Translations under genes and position numbers: made by a program
NCBI GenBank assembly: GCA_018001225.1
Contig: JAGNIJ010000001.1
Location: 219,384 to 283,383, forward strand
From: Kiritimatiellia bacterium
Lineage (GTDB): Bacteria; Verrucomicrobiota; Kiritimatiellia; CAIQIC01; JAGNIJ01
DNA: 64,000 nucleotides
Direction of reading: 5' to 3'
Notes under the pieces: model-generated
Told to the model about the DNA's origin: nothing
Databases searched by the model: none
Seen by the model: the letters and a program-made list of their open reading frames with translations, nothing else
Shown: piece by piece, positions 51,977-60,453 of the stretch
Position numbering within the stretch: position 1 is the first letter of the stretch
Layout of the letters: every line of letters starts with the position of its first letter

Positions 51977-53758
51977 ATGGCGGAATCCATCCCCACGGCC
52001 CGCGCCGAGATCGAGCTCCAGGGCATCGGCGTGTCGCCCGGCGTTGTGATCGCCGCGGCGCTCCTCGTGACCACCGAGGAGGAGCGGCTGGTCGAGCGGG
52101 AGATCGCGGAGGAGGAGATCCCGCGCGAGATCGCCCGCTTTGAAGAGGCCCTGATCGTCACGCGCCAGCAGATCCACGAAATCCAGCAGAAGGTTGGTGA
52201 CGCCATCGGCCGGGAGAGCGCGAGCATTTTCGACGCGCACCTGCTGGTGGTGGACGACCGCTCGTTTGTCGAAGAGGTGATCCGCGGGTTGGGCGGCCAG
52301 CGCCGCAACGTGGAATCCGTGTTGAGCGTCGTGGCGGACCGCTATGCCCAGGCGCTCGCGCGGCTGGAAGACGACTACCTGCGGGAGCGCGCCGCGGACG
52401 TGCGCGACGTGACCCGCCGCATCCTCCGCAACCTCGCGGGGCGCAGCGCCTCCCTGTTGAGCCGGCTGGACCGGCCGTACGTCATCATCGCCAACGACCT
52501 GGCGCCGTCGGACACCGCCACGCTCGACCGCGGCAAGGTCCTCGGGTTCGCCACCGACCTGGGCAGCCCGACGTCGCACACGGCGATCATGGCGCGCGCC
52601 CTGTCCATCCCGGCGATCGTCGGGCTCCACGACGTCAGCGTGCGCGTCTCCACGGGCGACCAGGTGCTGATCGACGGCCACAAGGGCCTCCTCTACATCC
52701 ATCCCACGCGCGAGCGGCTCGAGGCCTACGGCAAGATCGCCGAGGCCCGGCAGACCATCCAGGCCCGCCTCGCCGGGCTGCGCGACCAGCGGCCCGTCAC
52801 GCGCGACGGCTACGAGATCGCCGTCTCCGCCAACATCGAGATGCCCGGCGACGTCGACTCCGTGCTGGCCGCGGGCGCGAGCGGGGTCGGGCTGTTTCGC
52901 ACGGAGTATCTCTACCTCTCCATGCAGCACCTGCCGACCGAGGACGAACAGGCGGCCGCCTACGAGGAGGTGGCGCGCCGCGTCGCGCCGGCCCCGTGCG
53001 TCATCCGTACGCTCGACCTCGGCGGCGACAAGTTCCTCTCGCACCTCAAGACGCCGTCCGAGCTCAACCCGTTCATGGGGTGGCGGGCGATCCGCTTCTG
53101 CCTGGCGCAGCCGGACATCTTCAAGACCCAGCTGCGCGCGATCCTGCGGGCCAGCGTGCACGAGAACGTGAAGATCATGTACCCCATGGTCAGCAACGTC
53201 GGAGAGGTCCTGCGCGCCAATGCCTTCCTGGAGGAGGCCAAGAGCGAACTCCGCCTGCGGGACGTGCCGTTCAACGAGGCCGTCGAGACCGGGGTGATGA
53301 TCGAGGTGCCCTCCGCGGCGATCACCGCCCACCTCATCGCGCCGCACGTCGCCTTCTTCAGCCTCGGGACCAACGACCTGGTGCAGTACACGCTGGCCGT
53401 CGATCGCGTCAACGAGCGCGTGGCTTATCTCTACGAGCCGACGCACCCCGCGATCATCGAACTGATCCGCAACACGATCCGGGTGGCGCACCAGCACGGG
53501 ATCTGGGTCGGGATCTGCGGCGAGATGGCCGGCAACCCGGTCATGGCCCCGCTGCTGCTGGGCCTGGGCGTGGACGAGTTGAGCATGAGCCCTTCCGCGA
53601 TCCCGATGGTGAAGGAAGTCATTCGCCGCCTGCGGTTTGCGGAGGCCGAGGGGCTTGCCCAGAAGGTCCTGCCGTCCGTCATGGCCACCGAGGTCCTCGA
53701 GGCCTGCCGGGAACTGACCCGGCGCGTGGCGCCGGATGTGCTTGAACTTGTCGGTTGA
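51977..53758 (+). CDS. ptsI: phosphoenolpyruvate-protein phosphotransferase (PTS Enzyme I)
   Basis: The protein has 593 residues. The N-terminal half holds the HPr-binding helices and the swivelling phosphohistidine domain with His201 (LGSPTSHTAIMARALSIPAI). The C-terminal PEP-binding barrel has SGVGLFRTEYLYL, IRTLDLGGDKFLSHL, IMYPMVSNVGEVL, the conserved SLGTNDLVQYTLAVDR and CGEMAGNPVMAPLLLGLG with the active Cys. It transfers phosphate from PEP to HPr. It is 4 bp after ptsH and 45 bp before metK. It is the classical EI size (not the GAF-fused EI-Ntr). Confidence 0.97.
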   Translation: MAESIPTARAEIELQGIGVSPGVVIAAALLVTTEEERLVEREIAEEEIPREIARFEEALIVTRQQIHEIQQKVGDAIGRESASIFDAHLLVVDDRSFVEEVIRGLGGQRRNVESVLSVVADRYAQALARLEDDYLRERAADVRDVTRRILRNLAGRSASLLSRLDRPYVIIANDLAPSDTATLDRGKVLGFATDLGSPTSHTAIMARALSIPAIVGLHDVSVRVSTGDQVLIDGHKGLLYIHPTRERLEAYGKIAEARQTIQARLAGLRDQRPVTRDGYEIAVSANIEMPGDVDSVLAAGASGVGLFRTEYLYLSMQHLPTEDEQAAAYEEVARRVAPAPCVIRTLDLGGDKFLSHLKTPSELNPFMGWRAIRFCLAQPDIFKTQLRAILRASVHENVKIMYPMVSNVGEVLRANAFLEEAKSELRLRDVPFNEAVETGVMIEVPSAAITAHLIAPHVAFFSLGTNDLVQYTLAVDRVNERVAYLYEPTHPAIIELIRNTIRVAHQHGIWVGICGEMAGNPVMAPLLLGLGVDELSMSPSAIPMVKEVIRRLRFAEAEGLAQKVLPSVMATEVLEACRELTRRVAPDVLELVG

Positions 53759-53803
53759 ACAGGGCACAGTATCGGCCCCAATTCAACCCGGAAGGAGCCA
53801 AAC

Positions 53804-54982
53804 ATGTCGCAGCATTCGTATCTCTTCACGTCCGAGTCGGTCACCGAGGGCCATCCCGACAAATTGTGCGACGGCATCTCCGACGCCGTGCTGGACGCCT
53901 GTCTGGCCCAGGACCCGAAAAGCCGCGTCGCGTGCGAGTCGCTCGCCAAGACCGGCATGGTCGTCGTCGCCGGCGAGATCACGACCCGGGCCGTCGTCAA
54001 CTTTTCCGATGTCGTCCGCGAGAAGGTCCTGAAGACCGGGTACACCAGCTCGGACATCGGGTTCGACGGCCACACCTGCGCCGTGATCGTCGCGCTCGAC
54101 CGGCAGTCGCCGGACATCGGGCAGGGCGTGGACGCGAAGAAGGCCGAGGGCAAGGCCACGGCCGAGCAGGGCGCCGGCGACCAGGGCATGATGTTCGGCT
54201 ACGCCTGCGACGAAACGAAAGAGCTCATGCCGATGCCCATCATGCTGGCGCACAAGCTCACCCGCGGCCTGGCGCGCGTGCGGCGCTCGGGCGCGCTGCC
54301 CTTCGTGCGGCCGGACGGCAAGTCGCAGGTCACGGTGGTGTACGAGGACCACCGCCCGGTGCGCGTGGACACGGTCGTGATCTCCACGCAGCATGCCCCG
54401 GACATCAGCCACAAGAAATTGAGCGAGGCCATCATCGAGGAGCTGATCAAGAAGGAGATCCCGGCGAAGATGCTGGACCGCAAGACCCGTTTCCTGGTCA
54501 ACCCGACGGGGCGGTTCGTGGTCGGCGGGCCCCAGGGCGACTGCGGCGTGACCGGCCGCAAGATCATCGTGGACACCTACGGCGGCATGGGCCGGCATGG
54601 CGGCGGGGCCTTCTCGGGCAAGGATCCGAGCAAGGTGGACCGCAGCGCGGCCTACATGGCCCGGTACGTGGCCAAGAACATTGTGGCCGCCAAACTGGCC
54701 CGCCGTTGCGAGGTGCAATTGGCCTACGCCATCGGATATCCCGAGCCGGTTTCCGTGCTCGTGGACACCTTCGGCACGGGCATTGCGCCGAACGCCAGGA
54801 TCGAGAAGGCGGTGCGCCGCGTGTTCGGGCTCAAGCCGGCCGAGATCGTGAAGGGGCTGAATCTCCTGCGCCCGATCTACGAGGCCACGGCGGCCTACGG
54901 CCATTTCGGCCGGACGGCCGGCCTGGACAACTTCACGTGGGAAAAGACGGACAAGGTCGACGCGCTGCTGGCGGCGATCTGA
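53804..54982 (+). CDS. metK: S-adenosylmethionine synthetase
   Basis: The protein has 392 residues; AAGGAG lies 6 bp before ATG 53804. It makes SAM from methionine and ATP. Motifs: [20 protein letters not shown], the P-loop-like [23 protein letters not shown]-type [10 protein letters not shown], and [18 protein letters not shown], with [20 protein letters not shown]. It is at the end of the ptsI transcript or has a weak promoter in the 45-bp gap; no SAM riboswitch was seen. Confidence 0.98.
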   Translation: MSQHSYLFTSESVTEGHPDKLCDGISDAVLDACLAQDPKSRVACESLAKTGMVVVAGEITTRAVVNFSDVVREKVLKTGYTSSDIGFDGHTCAVIVALDRQSPDIGQGVDAKKAEGKATAEQGAGDQGMMFGYACDETKELMPMPIMLAHKLTRGLARVRRSGALPFVRPDGKSQVTVVYEDHRPVRVDTVVISTQHAPDISHKKLSEAIIEELIKKEIPAKMLDRKTRFLVNPTGRFVVGGPQGDCGVTGRKIIVDTYGGMGRHGGGAFSGKDPSKVDRSAAYMARYVAKNIVAAKLARRCEVQLAYAIGYPEPVSVLVDTFGTGIAPNARIEKAVRRVFGLKPAEIVKGLNLLRPIYEATAAYGHFGRTAGLDNFTWEKTDKVDALLAAI

Positions 54983-55044
54983 TCCGGCCCGGGCGGCACC
55001 GGTCAGGGCCTGTGCGGCGGGAGAATCACGCCGGCGGGTTTTAC

Positions 55045-55072
55045 TTGCTATTCCGCGTGCCGGCAGTAGCAT
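55045..55072 (+). promoter_or_regulatory. putative promoter of the 117-residue lipoprotein gene
   Basis: TTGCTA (55045-55050) and TAGCAT (55067-55072) with a 16-bp spacer resemble the pair at 5248 (same -10). The leader would be about 45 nt and includes GAAAGGAG. Confidence 0.4.
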
Positions 55073-55124
55073 GTACATTTTTATGCAGCAGACGTGGGTG
55101 GATGCGGAAGAAAGGAGCGTTTCC

Positions 55125-55478
55125 GTGAACGGGAAACTGACCTTGTGGATCTGTATAGCGCTTGCCGCCGCCGTGGCGGGACTGACCGGTTGCGCCTCGC
55201 CGGGCAAGAATGTCGGCAAGTTGCGTTTGGGCGACACGCCGGACGTGGTCCTCGACAAGATGGGCAAGCCGAACACCGTCCGTGCCTCCAAGGTGTACGA
55301 AGACGAAAGCTCGCTGGAAGTCTGGGAATACTTGCCTGGCGTGCTCACCTTTTACCCCAAGGCCTACTGGCTCTGGATGGAGGACGGACGGCTGGTGCAG
55401 TGGGGAGAGCCGGGCGACTTCAAGGCCGGTTCGAAGGAAGAAGTCGGCGAGTACAGCGACAAGAAGCGGCTGAACTGA
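55125..55478 (+). CDS. small outer-membrane-type lipoprotein (SmpA/BamE-like fold)
   Basis: The protein has 117 residues from GTG 55125 (AAAGGAG upstream). Lipobox GLTGC (Cys23). The mature part resembles the BamE/SmpA-like alpha-alpha-beta fold: VGKLRLGDTPDVVLDKMGKP, SSLEVWEYLPGVLTFYPKAY and WLWMEDGRLVQWGEPGDF. Such domains begin with 'LxxGDTxxxVxxxLGxP', matched here. It stands just upstream of the exopolysaccharide cluster and may belong to envelope assembly. The specific role is unknown. Later residues are Lys/Glu-rich. Confidence 0.75.
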   Translation: MNGKLTLWICIALAAAVAGLTGCASPGKNVGKLRLGDTPDVVLDKMGKPNTVRASKVYEDESSLEVWEYLPGVLTFYPKAYWLWMEDGRLVQWGEPGDFKAGSKEEVGEYSDKKRLN

Positions 55479-55581
55479 CCGTGGGCCCCGTCCTTCCCGG
55501 GGATCTCCAGCCCGGGCCGCGACCGGGTGCCCGGGATCCCAGGCCTTGCGCGCTTCGCCGAACCGAACGGAGAAGACAGGG

Positions 55582-56940
55582 TTGACCCCCCGTAGCCGAC
55601 AGAACGGACCGCCGGGATTCCGGCCGGCCGGCAGGTTGTGGCGAACCGTCCTCGTCGTGGTGGGGACGGTTTGCGGTTTGGCGGTCTCCGCGCCCGCGCA
55701 ATTCCTCCGCCTGGGCCCCTTCAGCGTGAGTGCCGAAGCGTCGACGGAACTCATCTACACCACGAACGTCGAAGGAGAGCGGCCGTCCGAGTCCGATAAC
55801 CGGCGCGAGGACTACTACATTGTCCCGGCGTTGTCGCTTTCCGGTGAGGCCCCTTTCGGCCGCGGCACGGTCCTCACCCTCGACACCAGTTTCGGGATGG
55901 AAAAGCACCTCATCCGGACGGACCTGGACAGCGATACGGCGCCGTTCGGCCGTTTCCGGCTGGACAGCCAGACCGCCCTGGCGCGGTACACGGTCAACCT
56001 CTACGGCGCGTTCGAGCGGGAATACGCCGAGGAGGAGGGCGTGTACGTGCCGGGCGATCGAAAGACCCGGGACATCACGGACACGACGGAGTATGGGGGC
56101 GACGTGGCCTGGACGTGGCGCGGCCTGACCTTGGGCGCGAATTACGACTTCACGGCCGAGCGGCACCTGGATCCCGCGTTTGAGGACGGGGATCGGGATG
56201 AAACCAAGCTGGGGTTCGATGCCTCGCTGGCGTTGAGGGAGGATCTGTCAGTCAACTACGACTACGAGCGAACCCTGACCGAGCTGGTGAACGACCCGGA
56301 GGACGAGGCCGAGTGGGAAGTGGACGAAAGCATCACCCTGGACTGGAGACTGCCCTTGTGGGAGCGGCCCGAGGTGACGTACAGCGTCGGCTTCGAGCGG
56401 GAGGGCGTGGTCGAGGACCCCGAGGAGGAGTCGGGGGAGTGGAGCCTGATTCACACGCTGACGATGGACGGATCGTGGGATCTCTCCTCTTCGCTGGCCT
56501 TTTCGATCCGCGCCTCCTACGAGTACGATCACGATCCCGAGGAGGAGGACATCAGCTTCACATACGGGGCCGACGTGCAGCACGAGATCTCCGCATCGGC
56601 CAAGCAGAGCCTGTCCGTCACTCGCGAGCCGGTGAAGACGTTCGGATCCAAGAACGACACGGACAGCACCACCGTGGACTACCTCTACTCCAAGGAAGAC
56701 CTGTTCATTTACGGCCTGGGCTTTTCGGCCGGCGTCAACTGGTCGCGGGACGAGCCCCTGGAGGAGGGGTCGGTGGTCGAGCGGACCTGGACCTACCGCG
56801 TCTCCCTCAGGCATTCCCAGGCGCTGTCCCGCAGGCTTGATCGGGATCTCTCTTACGAGTATTCTATGGAGGATTCGAATCTGGAAGACGAATTGCTCGT
56901 GGAGCACAGGGTTACCCTGGCCTTTTCCTACACGTTTTAA
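55582..56940 (+). CDS. outer-membrane beta-barrel protein of the exopolysaccharide cluster
   Basis: The protein has about 452 residues from TTG 55582; TTG 55546 and 55636 are alternatives and no ATG precedes the signal sequence (RTVLVVVGTVCGLAVSAPAQF). The mature part is a long series of amphipathic strands rich in acidic turns (STELIYTTNVEGERP, YEYDHDPEEEDISFTYG, VSLRHSQALSRRLDRDLSYE), ending HRVTLAFSYTF with a terminal Phe. The number of strands suggests a 16-18-stranded barrel, as in outer-membrane proteins of EPS export loci. It is 17 bp before the Wza-like gene and probably helps secrete or anchor the polysaccharide. Confidence 0.75.
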   Translation: MTPRSRQNGPPGFRPAGRLWRTVLVVVGTVCGLAVSAPAQFLRLGPFSVSAEASTELIYTTNVEGERPSESDNRREDYYIVPALSLSGEAPFGRGTVLTLDTSFGMEKHLIRTDLDSDTAPFGRFRLDSQTALARYTVNLYGAFEREYAEEEGVYVPGDRKTRDITDTTEYGGDVAWTWRGLTLGANYDFTAERHLDPAFEDGDRDETKLGFDASLALREDLSVNYDYERTLTELVNDPEDEAEWEVDESITLDWRLPLWERPEVTYSVGFEREGVVEDPEEESGEWSLIHTLTMDGSWDLSSSLAFSIRASYEYDHDPEEEDISFTYGADVQHEISASAKQSLSVTREPVKTFGSKNDTDSTTVDYLYSKEDLFIYGLGFSAGVNWSRDEPLEEGSVVERTWTYRVSLRHSQALSRRLDRDLSYEYSMEDSNLEDELLVEHRVTLAFSYTF

Positions 56941-56957
56941 AGATGGCCTGAAGGCGG

Positions 56958-58139
56958 ATGAAACGCATGTCCATGTGGATGCATAGGTTGTCTCGTTTGG
57001 CCGCGCTGCTCCTGCTGGGGCTGGCGGTCGGCGCGCGCGGGCAGGCCCCCACCCTGAACGGGGAGCCCGTCCGCCGGATCATGGCCGGGGACCGCTTGCG
57101 CGTTACCGTGCAGGAAGATCCCACGCTGGACAGTGTGTACACCGTGGCCGGGGACGGGACGGTCGACCTGGGGTATGTCGGCCGCCTGCATCTGGAGGAA
57201 CTGGCCATTGACGAGGCGGCGGACTTTGTCGAGCGGAAGATGGAGGAGACCTTCTTCAAGCAGGCCACGGTGAGCGTGGAGGTTTCGGAGTTTGTGGAAG
57301 GCGCCATCCTGGTGGTCGGCGCCGTGGTCCAGCCGGGCTCGGTGCCTTTCCGCGGCGACCAGATGCTGACCCTGATGGAGGTCATCACCATGTCCAGGGG
57401 GCTGACGCGCGAGGCGGCCGGCAACGAGGTGCGGATCCTGCGGTGGAAGCCGGGCGGGGGCATGGGCCGGCAGATCCTGACCGTGGATGTGCAGAGCATG
57501 CTGGAGACGCTGGATTTCAGCCAGGACCAGTTCCTGCGTCCCCGGGACATCGTCTTTGTGCCTTCCCTGGGGGCCAGCGAGAATCGCAAGGAATTCCTGG
57601 CCCTGGGCGCGGTGGGGCAACCGGGCTTTCATCCTTTCACCGAGGGACTGGACGTCATCCGCGCGGTCATGCGGGTCGGCGGCATCAATCGCGAGGGCGT
57701 CTGGAGCGCGGCCCGAATCCTGCGGCCCGACCAGGCCGGCGCCTACCAGGTGATCCCCGTGGATCTCGGCAGGCTGTTCGGCGCCGCCGAGACCAGCCTG
57801 AACGCGCCGCTGCAGTCGGGCGACATCTTTTTCGTTCCGTTTGCCGAGCAGGCCAGCCGCGGGCAAGTGTACCTGCTCGGCGAAGTGGCCCGGCCCGGCG
57901 TCGTGGCCCTCGGCCTGGGGCAGGAGGCCACGCTGGCGCGCCTGATCCTGACGTCGGGGGGCTTCGGAAAATTCGCCAACGAAAGCAAGGTCCGCATCCT
58001 GCGCACCGCGCCGGACGGGACCAAGCAGACCCTCTATGTGGACGTGGCGCGCATCCTGAAGGCCGGCAGTTTCGAAGAGGACGTGCCGCTGCAGAACGGC
58101 GACGTGGTCATTGTGGCGGAAAAGATCCTGGGCTTCTGA
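56958..58139 (+). CDS. polysaccharide export protein, Wza-like, with SLBB domains
   Basis: The protein has 393 residues. The signal peptide (LSRLAALLLLGLAVGARGQ) shares the eight residues GLAVGARG with the subtilase at 30094. A Poly_export domain (IMAGDRLRVTVQEDPTLDSV ... YVGRLHLEELAIDEAA) is followed by SLBB domains (ILVVGAVVQPGSVPFRGDQM, FLALGAVGQPGFHPFTEGLD, VYLLGEVARPGVVALGLGQ). No lipobox Cys is visible, unlike E. coli Wza. It forms the periplasm-to-outer-membrane translocation channel for EPS, together with the BY-kinase encoded next and probably the barrel before it. Confidence 0.9.
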   Translation: MKRMSMWMHRLSRLAALLLLGLAVGARGQAPTLNGEPVRRIMAGDRLRVTVQEDPTLDSVYTVAGDGTVDLGYVGRLHLEELAIDEAADFVERKMEETFFKQATVSVEVSEFVEGAILVVGAVVQPGSVPFRGDQMLTLMEVITMSRGLTREAAGNEVRILRWKPGGGMGRQILTVDVQSMLETLDFSQDQFLRPRDIVFVPSLGASENRKEFLALGAVGQPGFHPFTEGLDVIRAVMRVGGINREGVWSAARILRPDQAGAYQVIPVDLGRLFGAAETSLNAPLQSGDIFFVPFAEQASRGQVYLLGEVARPGVVALGLGQEATLARLILTSGGFGKFANESKVRILRTAPDGTKQTLYVDVARILKAGSFEEDVPLQNGDVVIVAEKILGF

Positions 58140-58141
58140 CG

Positions 58142-60421
58142 ATGAAAAGCATGATCCAGATTCCGGCCGGAGCGAAGGGCCCGGGCGGGTCCGCAGGGCC
58201 GGGTCCGGCCGCGTCCGCCGCGAAGACCCTGGACATCTTCGACATCAAGCAGTATTTCCATATCATCCTCAAGCGCATCTGGCTGGTGGCCCTGTGCTTC
58301 TTCATCTCCGTCGGCGTCACGATGGTGTTTGTCCTTCAGGAGGAGCCCGAGTACCGCGCCCGGGCCACCCTCCTGTTGAGCCAGGGCTTGCCCCTCCCCG
58401 CGGTGTTGCGGCAGGAAGAGGTGCAGTTGCGCGGGGAGTACCTGGCCACCCAGCAGTTGATCCTGCAAAGCGGCATGCTGCGCGACCGCGCCAAGGAACG
58501 GTTGGCGCGGCAGGGCGAGAAGGCCGGGGCCTATACCTCCCTTAGCGCGTACCAGGTCTCCGCCACCTCGTTCCTGGCGATCGAAGCCGAGGGGGCGGAT
58601 CCCATCTATGTCGCGGCCTTCGTCAACGCCCTGGCCGAGGAGTACCTGGATTTCAAGGCCGAGGAGCGGATGGACACCTCCCAGGCGACGGTCATCAGCC
58701 TGACCCAGCAGGCCAACCGGTTGCTGGAGGAACTCAAGCGCGCCGAGGCGCGCCAGGTGGCGTTTGAAAAGGACAACAGCGTGGTAGGCCTGCAGGACCG
58801 CGGCAACGTGGCGGGGTCCATGCTGGCCAGCCTGGCGCGCCGCGCCGCCGAGTACCGGATGGAGCGCATGCTCCTGGAGTCCCAGCGTCCGCTGCTGACC
58901 GGCGCGTCCGATGACATCATCCTGAACACGCTGGCCTGGCCGACGGCGGCGTCCCTGGCGCCCTCCGCGATCCAATCCGGGGCCCGCGGCAAGGAGGCGG
59001 ACGCGGAGGGCGCGGCCAGTAACGAGTCCGGCGCGGAACAGATGTTGGAGTGGGGCCTGGTCGAGCGGCCGGGCTGGGCGGAGTTGAAACGCGATCGGGA
59101 GCGCATAGAGGTCCGCCTGGATCTCTACAAGCAGAAATTCAAGGATCAGCATCCGGCCATCCGGAAAATCATGGCCGAACTGGAGGAAAACAAGCAGGCG
59201 CTGGATGTCGAAGTTCAGTTCGCCATGCGCCAGTTTAATGCCCGCCTCGATTCGCTGAACCTCCTGGAGCAGTCCACTCGGCGCGTCGAAAAGGAATGGG
59301 AGGCGGAGGCGATCGAGTCCACGCGCAAGTCCCAGGAATACCGCGCCCTGCAACGGAACGTGGGCCGCCTCCAGGCCCTGTATGACCTGGTCTTCAACCG
59401 CCTCAAGGAAATCGATGTTTCGATCGGCATCGAGCCCGAGACCGAGCGCATCATGGAGCGGGCCAAGCCGCCGACTTCGCCGATCACTTCCCGCAAGGTG
59501 CAGTCCATCATCATTGCGGCTCTGGTGGGCTTGGGCATCGGGCTGGGCCTGGTCTTCGGCTTGGAGTACATTGACGACTCGCTGAAGTATCCGGAAGAGG
59601 TCTCCAAGTGGCTCAACCTGCCCTTCCTGGGCGTGGTGCCCACCGCCAAGTGGGATCCCCAGGACCTGCGGACCCACGTGCTCGCCAACATCGACCAGAA
59701 GAGCGTGCTGGCGGAATCCTACCGTAACCTCCGTTCCGCCTTCCTGTTCAGCGGGATCGGCGACCGGGCGCGGATTCTCCTGTTGACCTCGGCGGTCCCG
59801 CAGGAAGGCAAGACGACCACGTGCCTGAATCTGGCCGTGAGCCTCGCCCAGATCGGGCAGCGCGTGTTGATCGTGGATGGCGACCTTCGCCGCGGAGAGT
59901 TGCACAAGTTCTTCGGCCTCGAGGGCGGCCGCGGCTTGTCCGACGTCCTGGTGGGGCAGGCCAAGCCGGACGCCGTGATTCAGCGCACCGGGATCCCCAA
60001 TCTCGATTTCGTGGCGACGGGGCCGCTGCCGCCGAACGCCGCGGAGATTGTCTTGCGGCCGGAGATGAACTCCTTCATGGACCACGTGCGCCGGACGTAT
60101 GACCGGGTGCTGTTCGATTGCCCGCCCGTGATGGCGGTCTCGGAGGCCGTGATCCTCTCCTCCCTGGTGGATGCCGTGATCTTCGTGGTCTGGGCCGGCC
60201 AGACCTCCCGGAAGCTCTCGGGGCTCGCGATCCAGTTGCTGCGCGAACGCGGGGCGAATCTCCTGGGCTGCGTGCTGAACAATCTCGAGTTCGGCCGGGT
60301 GGGATACTACTACTACTCCACCTACTACGGGTACTACGACTACGAAAGCGGGTATTCCGCGCCGGCCCCGCGGCGCGGGGCGGCGTCCGCGCCCGGCAAA
60401 ACTGGGCCAAAGGGGTCCTGA
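58142..60421 (+). CDS. Wzc-like polysaccharide co-polymerase and BY-tyrosine kinase
   Basis: The protein has 759 residues from ATG 58142, 2 bp after the Wza-like gene. The N-terminal Wzz domain has TM1 (HIILKRIWLVALCFFISVGV), a long periplasmic coiled coil (about 190-470, RLLEELKRAEARQVAFEKDN), the GNVR-like segment (RKSQEYRALQRNVGRLQAL) and TM2 (IIIAALVGLGIGLGLVFGLE). The cytoplasmic kinase has Walker A (SAVPQEGKTTTCLNLA, Lys557), Walker A' (VLIVDGDLRRGELHKFFGL) and Walker B (YDRVLFDCPP). The tyrosine cluster (722-740, YYYYSTYYGYYDYESGY) is the autophosphorylation tail. It controls chain length and export. Confidence 0.94.
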   Translation: MKSMIQIPAGAKGPGGSAGPGPAASAAKTLDIFDIKQYFHIILKRIWLVALCFFISVGVTMVFVLQEEPEYRARATLLLSQGLPLPAVLRQEEVQLRGEYLATQQLILQSGMLRDRAKERLARQGEKAGAYTSLSAYQVSATSFLAIEAEGADPIYVAAFVNALAEEYLDFKAEERMDTSQATVISLTQQANRLLEELKRAEARQVAFEKDNSVVGLQDRGNVAGSMLASLARRAAEYRMERMLLESQRPLLTGASDDIILNTLAWPTAASLAPSAIQSGARGKEADAEGAASNESGAEQMLEWGLVERPGWAELKRDRERIEVRLDLYKQKFKDQHPAIRKIMAELEENKQALDVEVQFAMRQFNARLDSLNLLEQSTRRVEKEWEAEAIESTRKSQEYRALQRNVGRLQALYDLVFNRLKEIDVSIGIEPETERIMERAKPPTSPITSRKVQSIIIAALVGLGIGLGLVFGLEYIDDSLKYPEEVSKWLNLPFLGVVPTAKWDPQDLRTHVLANIDQKSVLAESYRNLRSAFLFSGIGDRARILLLTSAVPQEGKTTTCLNLAVSLAQIGQRVLIVDGDLRRGELHKFFGLEGGRGLSDVLVGQAKPDAVIQRTGIPNLDFVATGPLPPNAAEIVLRPEMNSFMDHVRRTYDRVLFDCPPVMAVSEAVILSSLVDAVIFVVWAGQTSRKLSGLAIQLLRERGANLLGCVLNNLEFGRVGYYYYSTYYGYYDYESGYSAPAPRRGAASAPGKTGPKGS

Positions 60422-60453
60422 CCCCGGCGTCGGCCCGGCGGAAAGGCGAAGCC

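Noticed and set aside
53759..53803. SAM riboswitch before metK
   Set aside because: The gap between ptsI and metK is only 45 bp and consists of little more than a ribosome site.
55079..55124. Longer start (ATG 55071) for the small lipoprotein
   Set aside because: GTG 55125 has a strong ribosome site and places the lipobox Cys at position 23; the upstream extension would bury the signal peptide.
58034..60085. Minus-strand open frame of 683 codons opposite the Wzc-like gene
   Set aside because: It is a shadow of a complete BY-kinase with Walker motifs and a tyrosine cluster.
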